From: Patiria miniata
Lineage: Eukaryota; Echinodermata; Asteroidea; Valvatida; Asterinidae
DNA length: 64,000 nucleotides
Direction: 5' to 3'
Assembly: GCF_015706575.1 (NCBI RefSeq)
Contig: NW_024037074.1
Coordinates: 30,059,334-30,123,333, forward strand
The first letter of the stretch is position 1. Every line of letters begins with the position of its first letter. A program made the position numbers and the translations under genes. Positions 41,801-51,942 of this stretch are shown here, one piece after another. The notes beneath the pieces were generated by a model that saw only the letters and a program-made list of their open reading frames with translations, did not search any database and was not told the origin of the DNA.

Positions 41801-42806
41801 ATACGTTTATCGTTAAATTATTTTGTCTTTCTATCTTTGGTATCTGGTCGATCGGTGTTGGAAAGTCTACGCCTTTAAATTTGAGTCCGTCGTCTTTGGT
41901 GTATACAACAGGTTCTTCTTTATGAATTTTATATTTAGGATCGTTTTTTATGTTATTTTTTACTTTATCCGTATACAAGCCAAGAGCAGCTCTCAAACAC
42001 CATCTCAAACACTCGTCGTCTTTGTTTTTAATGTTTATCATCACCGTTTTCTGTTTGATACATTTTGGTAAGTCAATATAAGAACTACCTCTCACGGGGT
42101 TAAACCTGTTGATGTTGATATACAACGCCATTATCTTTTTTAAAACCCAACCCGATCCTTGATTCGTATACCTTTCATCCTTTTTAAATATCTGGTCGAT
42201 GTCTTCTTTTAAAACCTGTTTTATTTGACTTTGATTTAAAATGACTCTCTGATCGGTAAAATGTATAGCTTCGATCGTTTCGATTGTACCATCCGGTTTG
42301 GTTTTTTCGTATTTTATTTTGATTGTGAGCTCCATTTTTAAACCTCTCAGCTCTCTCAATTCTGACTTGATTTTATTTACTATTTGATCTTTGTGCGTAT
42401 CAAAAAATCTGACTAAATCGTCGTTAAAAAGTCTAGGAATCAGTTCCCAGTTTCTAAAGTTGTTTCTAAATCTCCTCGTCGCTCTGAACTCAGCCTCTTG
42501 AAAATACTCGGGTTGCCTAGAGTTTTGAATCGCCGAGAGTAAATCTTTTTTCAAAAATCGACCTTTATAACCCGACGGGTTATATTCTAGATCATAATCG
42601 TCTACAATCTGTTTGAGCTCATGTAGCTTCTTTTTCCTCAAGTTTCTAAATTGAGCTTCGTATTTTTTTATCCCGTTGATGTAGACTTTACGCGTAAGAG
42701 CAACATTTTGATTGTACGGTACATTATATCGCTGGACGTAATCGCGCAGCGTCGCTTTATTCCATCTAGAAAATCCCTTAACGATTGGCTTGATCATACT
42801 CATCAT
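38832..42806 (-). CDS. Protein-primed family B DNA polymerase
   Basis: 1324 residues. The exonuclease motifs are VVYADFESIL (about 466) and VFHNLQNYDAHL (about 654), with a YVTTDTLLLA segment (about 810). Polymerase motif A is YLDANNLYGWAMS (about 898), motif B is LMNNSVFGKT (about 1059) and motif C is KYTDTDSLVL (about 1163). The N-terminal 400 residues precede a C2H2-like finger (FCRRCLSHYRTQVKLDRHMADC, about 395). Cys-rich segments follow, ending in DHCHVTGRYRGAAHAYC, a Zn-binding HNH-like block common in this family. The enzyme replicates the element from its ends, with a terminal protein as primer; none is separately recognisable. Confidence 0.96.
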   Translation of the reverse strand: MMSMIKPIVKGFSRWNKATLRDYVQRYNVPYNQNVALTRKVYINGIKKYEAQFRNLRKKKLHELKQIVDDYDLEYNPSGYKGRFLKKDLLSAIQNSRQPEYFQEAEFRATRRFRNNFRNWELIPRLFNDDLVRFFDTHKDQIVNKIKSELRELRGLKMELTIKIKYEKTKPDGTIETIEAIHFTDQRVILNQSQIKQVLKEDIDQIFKKDERYTNQGSGWVLKKIMALYININRFNPVRGSSYIDLPKCIKQKTVMINIKNKDDECLRWCLRAALGLYTDKVKNNIKNDPKYKIHKEEPVVYTKDDGLKFKGVDFPTPIDQIPKIERQNNLTINVYGYEGEIYPLYVSKNYKPESRPIDLFLFSEGDKHHYCWINNFSRLIYNVTKDKSKKYFCRRCLSHYRTQVKLDRHMADCNGIDTHPSKIVFPTAKRKYVNNEWIVDENDVPTLEFKNYRFKQKAPFVVYADFESILEKNSDDKKNNTQKTNIHKASGYSLVVVRCDGTNAYQETYRGKDAVSKFVNKMLKIQSDINCIFKKPQPMKFNERAKEHHDKTNTCWICEKPIYPNYSSNCQCQKPKKPKTEKQIKEHQYENKNGFTESKCLECKKKINKFRKVRDHCHVTGRYRGAAHAYCNLKLQVKPGFTPIPVVFHNLQNYDAHLIMQSISEYDDEKKIQVIARNSEKYISFSIGNMRFIDSFNFMASSLDRLSKACPRESFKLLREHFNRQNIDSLFQKGVYPYEYMDSFDRFQETSLPPIEQFYSSLKDENISREDYDRAKLTWNEFKVKNMGEYHDLYVTTDTLLLACVFENFRKTCITNYALDPANYYTAPGLSWDALLKYSEVKLELLQDVDKHLFFEKAKRGGISSVGGMRYHKANNKYLPNHNPNEQSSYITYLDANNLYGWAMSQYLPYKDFKWASTKTFTESKILSLRKTSNTGYCFEVDLDYPDNLHDLHNDYPLAPENIVIPKEWMSDYQNELLDTEPSSNVQKLTCTLNLKQKYVLHYVTLQLYLKLGLKLKKVHRVLQFKQAPRMASYIDKNTQLRTKATSDFEKDFFKLMNNSVFGKTMENVRNRIDGYLLRDNNDDDRDKYQKIIQKPSYKTTTSFSECKLSFVEKYKTKTVLNKPIYCGVSILDLSKTLMYDFYYNHLKDKYKEKIRLKYTDTDSLVLVVHTDDVYKDMQQNGQQYDLSNYPTDHPLYNPTNKKVIGKFKDEFGGKIVKEVVCIRPKMYSILTADINLKKAKGVTKSVTSKKLKHRHYYDCILNKKSHYETMTHIRSENHILYTVSQNKLSLSPLDTKRYILPDGINTLAFGHYGGNCVSSGTT

Positions 42807-42944
42807 TTATATATATCAATATAATTTTTTTAAATTTTTTTTAAGAGGTCAGACTTTTGGATTTATAAGCAATCAGACTCACCGGCTGGTGAGAGACAGA
42901 TCTTCTAGACGAGAGATAATGGGCCCCGGTTTTGGCTTGGGGCT

Positions 42945-43195
42945 GAGACTGAGATATTGGGAGGGAGATTATTGGGAGGGAGAGGGAAATCATTGGGAGG
43001 GGCGGGTGGGGTTGGGGCGTGGTCAGAGGGTGGGGTAAAGGGGGACGGGTAAAGTCTGGTACCTGCCCCTCTCCCCATTGGCCCTGTACTACCCCCAGAC
43101 CTATGGCAAAGTCTGGTATCCGCCCTTCTCCCCTACTAGACTCCAACCAGTCTTAAACATGGCGTTTAATACCGACCTAGCACATATTTATTCCC
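42945..43195 (-). repeat. Right terminal inverted repeat of the Polinton
   Basis: Complement of the left repeat. It lacks the foldback insertion and several inner CTCCCAATGATCT blocks, so it is about 120 bp shorter. The short gap 42807-42944 between the polymerase start and this repeat is AT-rich and holds TTATATTGATATATAT directly before the ATG. Confidence 0.88.
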
Positions 43196-43307
43196 ATTCA
43201 TAAATATCATAAATAAACTTTCGGTCAAAAAATTGAAAACATTTCGGTTCAAAAGTAAAAACTCGTTTTTCCACAGGCGGGCTCGAGTAGGCCTATGGCC
43301 TTTTCAC

Positions 43308-43628
43308 TTAATTCTGTCCCGCACGAGGGTGGCCAGTTCGTCTGTCGATTCTACACCGGTGTCCTTTTGCAACACCCCGGTGAAAGATATTTTCGGTCTT
43401 TCTCGCCTCCTGTACCAGAGAATGACTTTGTGTGTCTCCAGCTGCGAGTGCTGGTAACAGTTGCCTGCTAACTGCATCCGACCGGCTGCGATTTTGTCTC
43501 CGACTCGTAGGAGTTAGAGTCCATTTTTCGCATCCACACAGTAGCACTGATCGATGGCTGCTCGATAAGTGTTTGAAATCGGAGTTGCTGTCTCCACCTG
43601 CCCTAAGCAAACTGGTTTTAAGGCGCAA
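43308..43628 (-). pseudogene. RTE-like LINE, short 3' fragment
   Basis: The minus strand encodes HRSVLLCGCEKWTLTPTSRRQ and following sequence, the region just after the reverse transcriptase in RTE-type LINEs. The DNA around 43465-43560 matches 15545-15640. It is flanked by unplaced host sequence (43196-44030) in which no gene is seen. Confidence 0.65.
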
Positions 43629-44029
43629 GAAACCCGCCTTTAGACCTCAAGCCCTCATTTCTAAACGGAGATCGGCAAGTGAAGCCGGGCAGTAGATGTT
43701 TGAATTAGCAGAGGCTATTTGAGACGTTGATCATAATTATGGGAACATTTCATGGAAGAGGATTGGCTCAATCCTCCTCACCGCCCCGATCATCCTAAGA
43801 CATTAAGACCCCATTTTTTAGTAGCTCAGAGATCCATTTTCTCACCTCTTTCACCTGCAGCGTTGTGCACTAATCACGATTGCTAAACTGCTGTGCTACC
43901 CTGTCGCAAATTGTGAGTGTTCTCCTGGAAATATTTAGCGAATAACCTCCTTAGGGTACCCCAGTAAATAAGCCAAAGATCTATCCCCTGAGCTCATGAA
44001 TAAAATTACACATTCAAATTATTCTACAT

Positions 44030-44600
44030 AAGACACTTTTGAGAGCCATGGAATTATAGTGGATTGAAGACATATGACATTGCACCTCTGGTCTGGACTT
44101 GGGGCTTCCAATTCTGAGCATTTTGGATGCAATTGGGTCCAAAAGTGGCGCTATTTAGCCATGTTGCAGATGGATTCTTTTTTTAAATGGCTACTTTTCC
44201 AGTTTGGGAAATATAATTCGTTTGAGGGGGGGGGGGTCCTCTGGAGGGAAACTCAGTGGAGGGAAACTAAAACTGATTATAGACAACCAAAACCGTTTGT
44301 TTGTAGAGGGGACGTGAGCTCGCCCCCTCTCCCTTCTTCAATACCAACCTACCCTCAGCCCTTACCCTACCCCCACTTTCCCGAAACTGCTGTCCCAAAA
44401 CTGAACAACCATCAATCTCCAACATCTTCCTTCATCTTAAACCCCCATCCACCCTCGACCCTCACCAACCCAAATTCAAACGAAATAAATAAGAAAAAAT
44501 CAAACAGACGAAACATTCCAAAGTAAATTACTTCAGTCTGCAATAAATTATATATCAAAGCAATTATGATTACAGTTAATTACAGTTTTAACATAAGAAT
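44030..44600. repeat. Downstream module of C1q unit 3
   Basis: 44030-44210 matches 8820-9000 (GGACTTGGGGCTTCCAATT and GATGCAATTGGG). It is followed by a G run (44226-44237) and the third copy of the pyrimidine-rich module (44320-44480). Frames over it are not genes. Confidence 0.55.
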
Positions 44601-47600
44601 TTGGAAGAAATTGCTGACGAGAGTCGGACAGGTTGTGTGCCATAAACGACAAAATATGATACCTATTGGAGTAAAAATCAAAACGATTTTGTGCTTCTAC
44701 TTGCCTGTGAAATCGATTGACTTCTTCCAAACAAAATGTTTTGTTTGCAAAAGTGTTTGAAACACTTGAAATAAAGTGTAACAGTAGGAACGGAGTTTAA
44801 AATACGGCAGGTAGTTTATTAAATCATCAAAAGCTAGATTTTGGAATAATATTAAGTTACTTTTTCTAAGTAGTTATATTCGATACATATGACATTATGA
44901 TTACTTGGTGTTGTAAACACTTTTCTTACAACCAGTTTGTGTATTGTAACTGACAAGCGCTACATTTTATTACGTGATAGTGTCGTATTTTTCCAACAAA
45001 TATTGGCGTAAAATCATAAAGGGGTATTTAATAAGAATTAAACTCTCAAAGTCAATTTGGTCTAACTTTAATTCAAAAACCACATACTAAAGCGTCTGAA
45101 TTCCAATTAAAATGTTTGAGGCAAAACATAAAGTGTACAGTGAAATCTCGATAAGTCAAACTCTGATTACTCGAAACAACTGTCAAGTCAAGCAAAGAAT
45201 CCATTCCCTTCAGTAGTATAACAATAATATACATAGTTGTTTAACTCAAAACTCTGCTGAAGTCAAATTTTGTTCCTGTTCCTTTGAGGTTTGACTTTTA
45301 GGACATTTAAGAATTTTTCTGAGTCCATTTTGGTGCAATTCAAATACAACCTCGTTTTAAAAAGAACATTTTGAAGATTTATAAATGATTTGGGGGCGTG
45401 TCAACTATGTTTTATTCCAGAAACACACCTTTTCAAGTGTTTTTTGAAATATTTTTGGAAAATCAATGTTTATGTGTCTGAAAACAAGCTTCTGATGACA
45501 ATATGCTGGCATTGTTAGCACGGGTGGATCCAGGGGCCGTGATCCTATAACTTTATAACCAAAAGAATAAGCAATCCCACCGCTCCCGCACCGTCCGCAC
45601 TGTTAGATGCGTTTTTGTCGCATTGTGCTTCGTGACATTATTAAGTGTAATCAGTGTGGTTGTATTTTGACAAATTAATGTTCAAAAATTACATTGTAAC
45701 GATTACATTTATTTGACGTTCTTTAACTCGTCTGTTGTCTTGATAAATCCGAGGGGTGATGTTGATTTTATTTATATCAAAATCACATATACACGTATTT
45801 TGAGTTATAAACGCGGAGTAATTGGTAGACAAGTATGTCATTGGATATTGCCCAGTTTAGTTGTGAACAGATTTATGTTGAAACAGAACAAGAGTAACGA
45901 AATTTAGCTTTTCTTCAGAAGAACCATTTGTATAATTTTTTTTTTTAAAGAAAATGCACATTTTGGCCGGTCAAATCGTCATCGATGTCACGAAGAGCCA
46001 CACCTGTGGATTTTGAAGAAAAAGCGTTTTGAGAAAATCGTAAAAGAAGTTCCTCAGTTTTAAAACTGCAACAACAACTACTGCTTTGTAACACATTTCA
46101 CATGATTCACTTGAACATTCACATGATTCTTTGAACGGTAAACGTTTATGTAAACCCATTAATTAGATTCAACACAATAGTTAATTATCAAACACCAATT
46201 AGTAAAGATGCGTGTTCCTTCGTAAAAAACGAATATCCACGTTTCCTACATTTAGGCCCTTTCTGTTTAATGTGATTTTCCACAGGTAAGAGGCGCGCGT
46301 ATTACACGCGCAACTGACAGTGCAAAAAAGATGTGTGGCTCTTCGTCAAAACGAAAATCTCACTTGACCTGCTTTTACGCCTTTCCGTCCAACGTTTTGT
46401 ATGCATTCAAGGGGCACCTACTTCCGTGTTTCTACGTGATAACACAAAATGCACTAATTGAGATGCCTGTCCTTTGAATCATTAATGTAATCAAGAATTT
46501 AATGATATTCTACTTACAGAAGCATGGCAAAATGGTTTACTGTACAATATTTTAAAGCAAAGTAGTGAAAAAAAAACATCGAAATCAAAAAATGGTCATT
46601 TTTTACATATGTGGCTCTTCGTAAAAACGGTGACGAAATTACATGTATTTATACGCACACATTACTTCCGGTTTGACGATGTCCTCAGTTAAAAAGTGCA
46701 AGCTGAATATAGGGACGATACCTATTGATTCATGACGTGAGGAGAACTTCTAAGATACAAAACATGACAATGAAAGAAGAAGTGTATGTATTAATAACAT
46801 ATGACATCTGGTTACATGACGTCCCAGCATTTGGCAGCCGAAGCCCAAATTTGTACCGCAAATCGTTATTCGTGCTACGAACATAGTCATGGATACTGCT
46901 AAACTAATTGATTGGGATAATAAAAAAATGAAACAAGGTAATTTCAAACTCTCTCTACAATAACTTCTGGTCAGTTGCGGTTGTCCTAAAAACATCTAGG
47001 GACATTGGTATAAACTTTTTACGAGTGGTTAAAAAAATCTTCATCGTGGCGTTTGTTGTGTGGTTAGCATCTCTCATTAAACATTTCCATCATTTGTTCT
47101 TAGTAAAACGCTTCCGTTTGCAAATTACATTCAATTCTCAATGCACTCTCGGTAACACCGGAAGTAAATACCAAGCGATTGAATGTGTTCGGGAATGAGA
47201 AATGTTTCCCAAGGCATCATCTACATCCACAGGAAAAAAAAATGAACAAGGTACACTATTCAGCATATCAGTTCAAACAAATAACGATATAGTTGAAAAC
47301 TATTTTGTCCAATTTTGACGGCCACTCCCGGCTGGAAGAGACCCCGTGGCCGTCCAAGATCATCTTGGTTGGAACAACTCGGACGGCCTATGACTGCATG
47401 TGGAATGAGGCTGTAGGACGCGGGCACAGGCGATCGGCGCAACGGACCTATGCTGTCTATGTGGACGAGTGAGTGAGTGAATGACATCATGATGACGTCA
47501 CCAAAACTTCACATCTTTTACAGTTGACTAAGGTTCATGTTCGTACCAGGGTTCATCCTCGTAGAAATTAGTCAGTTTTTTTAGGCTTCTATGTGCATTT

Positions 47601-48323
47601 TATATTCAGATGACTTTGACCTTCCTGTCTCCCCGGAATTAGAGGTCATGCGACTTTGCATTTTGTAATCAACATGTTTATCAAATATGATCACAAGGTG
47701 TAAACGTGATTGTTCATTTTGTTCGTGAGTTATAAAATGATTGAAAATAGTAAAACATGTATTTTGAACAAAAATCGCTTGTAATTTGATAGCCAATGAC
47801 GACATCATGACGTCAGAGTAATATCACACGCCTGGGATCAGGTTTGAGGTTTGTTCTAAGTTTCACGTTAATGTTGTGTACAGTAAAGAAGCAAATTTGC
47901 AAAAAAATATCTTCATGGAAAAAAAGACGAAAAAATCGATTGAAATTATCTGTATTAACCGCCAGTATCAATGTCCGTTTGATAGTCGTTATTATTATTA
48001 GGCATGTTCATAACTGTACTAAGATAGTATAAATGAAATATTCAAGATATTTTCATCAGCATTTTTTTTTATTCCACAGTGTATACAAAACCGTTGTCAA
48101 CAAGTGTAAGTATTATTTTTAATGTCTATCAATAATATATCTATTGTTTACATGATGTGCGTGTGGGTAACGCAAAACAAATAATGACAGTTTATTTTTG
48201 AGACATTCAACAACTATTTCCTTTATTTCAGTGGTTATTGTTTCCGCAAAATGGAATTCCTTTTTTTTTTTTAGTATTCAGCAACACGATGCTCTTATGT
48301 ATCTATGTGTGGTGATATTTTAT
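44601..48323. other. 3' flank of C1q unit 3, no intact gene
   Basis: AT-rich host DNA. GTGGCTCTTCGT occurs at 46334 and 46612 and its complement at about 45990, possibly ends of a decayed inverted-repeat element. TGACGTCA palindromes near 47490 and 47808 are set like those near 3180. The remainder holds nothing recognisable apart from the LINE remnant below. Confidence 0.4.
47320..47490 (+). pseudogene. LINE 3' remnant
   Basis: The plus strand reads WKRPRGRPRSSWLEQL, then in another frame YDCMWNEAVGRGHRR and a stop. This is the basic C-terminal segment typical of RTE/Rex-like LINE proteins. It is followed by a GAGTGAGTGAATGA tail. A single frame shift lies near 47385. Confidence 0.55.
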
Positions 48324-49136
48324 TTATTCTGGGTAAAGGAGGAAGCCACTGAATGAGGTGTCGTGATTGTAAGCACCACCCACCCTACCGCGCATAGTAA
48401 GATACACCGTGTCTCCTTGCTGCAGAACCAGCACCGCGCTCCTAGACATCGGCTCCCAGTGACTTGCACTGCTATAGCCACAGACAACCACGTCGTCGTT
48501 CTTCCGGAGCTGGACGTACAGTGTGCTGCTGGAAAGATATTTGTTCATAGAAAACAGGAACACGTAGGTGCCCGACACACTACACGTGAATGTGCCAGTC
48601 TCGAGATCGAAGCTGGTACCCGGCAGTAGCGTCGCGGTCTGCTGGAAGGGCAAACGGGTGTTAGCGTCCGTAGACACATCTGAAGCACTCGACCTCGTCA
48701 CGGTGAATGCTACCCGCTGATTGGAGTCGTCTGGTGTCTCCCCTGGCTCACCCTTTTGACCTTTGACGCCAGTCTGACCAGTTGCTCCAACTAACCCTGG
48801 TGTACCCCTTGGACCTACCTTGCCGGGCAACCCTATCCCGTCGTCCCCAGGGTTCCCAGGTGTTCCCCGCTCACCCATAGGGCCAATTGGTCCAATCTCA
48901 CCCTCATGACCTGGCTCGCCCTTTGACCCCGGCTGACCGTATAGCCCCATCGGCCCTACAGGTCCAGGCAGACCTGGTATGCCGGGTATAGCAGCAGGTC
49001 CCTGGCAGCACTGCTGACACACCTGAGACGCAGGACCATCACCGTCCGAGGGAACCGGCCCAGTAACGGAAGCTCGGAGCTTGATGGAGTTACCAAGAAG
49101 GAAGGCGATTGATAAAATTGCCGCGCAGATCTTCAT
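48324..49136 (-). CDS. Secreted collagen-C1q domain protein, copy 3
   Basis: 270 residues. Signal peptide (about 1-23), CQQCC cluster (C40, C43, C44), 27 Gly-X-Y triplets (about 52-134) with the same extra GI interruption as copy 1, and a full C1q domain (about 140-270) ending FSGFLLYPE. It differs from copy 1 mainly in the C1q loops ([26 protein letters not shown] adds a cysteine) and in the middle of the collagen. The loop changes sit where C1q ligands usually bind. The ATG follows ctttacag. The upstream exons at 51880 and 53511 belong to it. Confidence 0.93.
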   Translation of the reverse strand: MKICAAILSIAFLLGNSIKLRASVTGPVPSDGDGPASQVCQQCCQGPAAIPGIPGLPGPVGPMGLYGQPGSKGEPGHEGEIGPIGPMGERGTPGNPGDDGIGLPGKVGPRGTPGLVGATGQTGVKGQKGEPGETPDDSNQRVAFTVTRSSASDVSTDANTRLPFQQTATLLPGTSFDLETGTFTCSVSGTYVFLFSMNKYLSSSTLYVQLRKNDDVVVCGYSSASHWEPMSRSAVLVLQQGDTVYLTMRGRVGGAYNHDTSFSGFLLYPE

Positions 49137-51879
49137 CTGTAAAGCAAAATAACAATAAAATACGTAAACATGAGAACAAATTAAATGCCGGGAAAATGAT
49201 CTATGAGAGAAACAATATTGAAGTCATGCAGACAAACTGGGGAATCACATCTAGGCCTTAGTAAGACTTATGAAAATTTGTCGTCGTTTGAAAAAGAAAT
49301 GAATAATTATGGATGTTAACATTTTGTATGCTTAGTCAAAACTAATCTAATTTGAAAGCTTCTATTTAACGATCTCACTGAACGAAATTCATTTTCCTAA
49401 ATGCAAGTGGTTTATTTTGTTTAATGTCTCATCCAAAAGTTAAAATCAGAAATCAGCGCTGATCAGTTTTGCTATTAGCATCAACTGCCATCTGTTTCAT
49501 AACAGATCGAGTCTTAGATAATTTGTTGAATTTGTAAATATCCGTGTTCCAACTGTAAAAGAAAACATGATTTTCAAAATATCAAGCCATGGTTGTTTCG
49601 AATCTAGGGGACATGCTGGGTGAAAGCTTTCAAACAAAAATAAATTCATCCCAGATATTGAGCCCTACATGCAAATATTCACCCAAGAGCTTGTGCTTGA
49701 AACGTTTAAAGCAGACAGCGGAGCAGAAGGGCCATATAATTTCTGCAAACATCATATCTATTCAGGATTTCTACATTCCGGATAGATAAAGCAATTTGAA
49801 CTTGAATAATACGTTGTGCATCATCATCCAATCATCAAGGTCCAGTTTATTCTATTTCTTAACCGGTGACTCTCTTATTATACATTGCTTATAAAAGTAG
49901 CCTAATAATAAAGCCGGAATTGCGCACTGTGAACTAGTCTTTGTTCGAAGACGTTACTACCTGCGTTTGTTTACGTGTGTAATCATACTACTAATGAACA
50001 CTTTTGCAAAACAATTGTTTTCAATCAACAGAGGGCGCACTTCAATTCATTACAGAAGTGGAAGTATAGGATCGATCGCGCTAGAATCGATACTCATTGA
50101 ATAAATATGTTGAATAAACACAGTGAATAAGAATCGAATACATTGCAGAATCGATAACAGATTTGTATTGAGGGCCTATAGTGCAATATAATTTTTGCGC
50201 GGAGAAAAAAAAAGTATTCCACGAAGGTCTTGGAACCAAGACAAACTGTGAACTAGCAAACTGACTCAGTTCAAAAGTGCAAAAGGTATATTGCGATCCG
50301 ACTCATTCATAACACCAATAAGACAGCCATGTTTGAGTGGTCCGGATTTCCTGCATCCGTTCTTCCGTGACCAACTTTTCATCCTAAATTGTTTAGAGTG
50401 ATTGCTGAAAGCATGTTTACATGTATACCACAACATATGTTTGTGTTTGAAAAGTAAGGTTTTTTTTTTATTATTATTATTTATTCGACCAAAACAATTC
50501 ACAATGAACAAACACAGTATGAAAAACAAAAACTAAACACAAATGTATGAAAGCTACGAAGTACAAAATAAAACAAAATAAACACAAAAGACAGTACACT
50601 GTTTAAGTGTAAGTGTAAGTGTAGGGGCCAGGTAAACAACGCATAATATGAAAAATCAGAAGACAATCAATATAAAAAAAACGATATGTGGGTCAGGGGT
50701 CACAAAACTAAAGTCCATTACTATTACCCACAGGTATGTAACCCTGCACATATTAAGCAGACAAACGCAGACAAGAACAAAAACAAGATACAAGAAAATA
50801 ATGAAAATAATAAACAGCAACAAGAAAACTGACCCCTGTTACAAATTACACGCAAGCAAGATGACTAATGCAACGAAGCCCAAATCATTTAAAAGTCCAC
50901 ACCAATTAAATGCAACAAGTATATGAATACACTTATGAGGATAATGAAATCAGTTGTCTGAGAAATGTAATTGCCAAAGATTCCGAAGGAAAACAGGTAG
51001 AGTGCAGGCGCAGTTCTAGAACCAATATTTTTTATTATTATTTTTTTTTTTTTTGGGGGGGGGATAGCACGGTGGATCCAGAATTTTTTCAGGGAGGCGT
51101 GCTGAAATGATGACCAGTTATTTTTTCCAGACACTTAGGCCTCCGAAAATCAATAGGGGGGGGGGGTGGGGGGGGGGGGTGGCTCATGCCATATTTTCAA
51201 TGGGGAGCGCCATTAACATCCTAAAATCATTCACACTATATTAACTAATGCAACCTTGTCACGGCTATTTCTTCTTTAGGGGGAGACCGTTCGCATGTAC
51301 ATCACAATCCTTCTTTTTGCTAATGCAATTTTTTTTTTTTTACGGATTTTTTTTTTGGGGGGGGGGGGGGGGCTAGACAAAAAAATGGGGTTGGCTAGAG
51401 CCCCCCTCCCTAGCCCCCCGTAGAACCGCGCCTGGTAGAGTGTGGTTTGAATCAACAGAAAAAAGGGGTAGAATATACAGTGATGCTTGATTTGACGGGT
51501 CGGAATATACAGGGGCGAGCTTATCCCAAAACAATGTATTACATTGGAAATAATGACAGTGCGCAAATTTGAATCACTAGGAACCATAATAAATGTTAAA
51601 CTATTCGTAAATTAGCAGAAAATTTGAAAGAAATGCAGTCAAACCTTAATAGCTATGTTTTGTCAATAAAAAGTACCGTGACTGTGAATCTGTATTGCGG
51701 TACTATTGCAACGAGATATCAAGTGAGTTTCTTTTAAAGAATTTACGATCGACGTTTTATGTTATCATTCAACTAAAAAGGCATATAAATGAACATAGAC
51801 AAAACGATGAAGTCTCTCACCTCATCACAGCTCTATTGTGATGCTTTATTGCGGTAAATTCCATGTAATAGACACTAAC
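49137..51879 (-). other. Intron of C1q gene 3
   Basis: The part near the coding exon matches the intron of copy 1. From 50240 it matches 12210 onward. Relative to that copy, about 980 bp are inserted at 50459-51437. The insertion comprises an AAT-rich stretch (50460-50990, possibly a reversed LINE tail) and the MITE at 51005. No coding sequence. Confidence 0.5.
51005..51434. mobile_element. hAT-like MITE with 8-bp target duplication
   Basis: Flanked by GTAGAGTG (50997-51004 and 51435-51442). Ends are CAGGCGCAGTTCTAGAAC and the complement of CAGGCGCGGTTCTA. The interior has G runs (51055, 51158-51178, 51357-51372). A second, different end sequence from the CAGTGGCG family, so at least two hAT-like MITE families are present. 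Confidence 0.8.
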
Positions 51880-51942
51880 CTTCAAGTAATGTTCTTCAAA
51901 CCTATCACGAAAGGAATCCTCAACACTCAAGCAGATTGCTGG
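51880..51942 (-). other. Second non-coding exon of C1q gene 3
   Basis: 63 nt with acceptor ttttttcag and donor GTTAGTG (51873-51879). It matches the exons at 21640 and 13814. Confidence 0.7.

Larger units (their letters stand above)
26435..43195. mobile_element. Polinton/Maverick virus-like DNA transposon, about 16.8 kb
   Basis: Defined by inverted repeats at 26435-26804 and 42945-43195 around a dense block of genes: family B DNA polymerase, retroviral-type integrase, packaging ATPase, capsid protein and the recurring Maverick accessory proteins. Genes are packed with gaps of 1-40 bp and some overlaps, unlike the surrounding host DNA. The expected 6-bp target duplication could not be identified, so the outer limits are good to about 10-20 bp. 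The reading frames are open except for one internal stop (30428-30430), so the copy may be young or kept by selection. No protease gene was recognised. Confidence 0.93.

Noticed and set aside
38436..42071. Small frames opposite the polymerase and integrase genes
   Set aside because: They are shadows of long, motif-bearing genes on the other strand.
26435..43195. Bacterial or free viral contamination
   Set aside because: Inverted repeats, a Polinton gene set and flanks that both belong to host repeat units support integration.
26428..43202. A 6-bp target duplication for the Polinton
   Set aside because: Candidate flanks (ATAATA at the left, TTCATA at the right) do not match well enough, so none is claimed.
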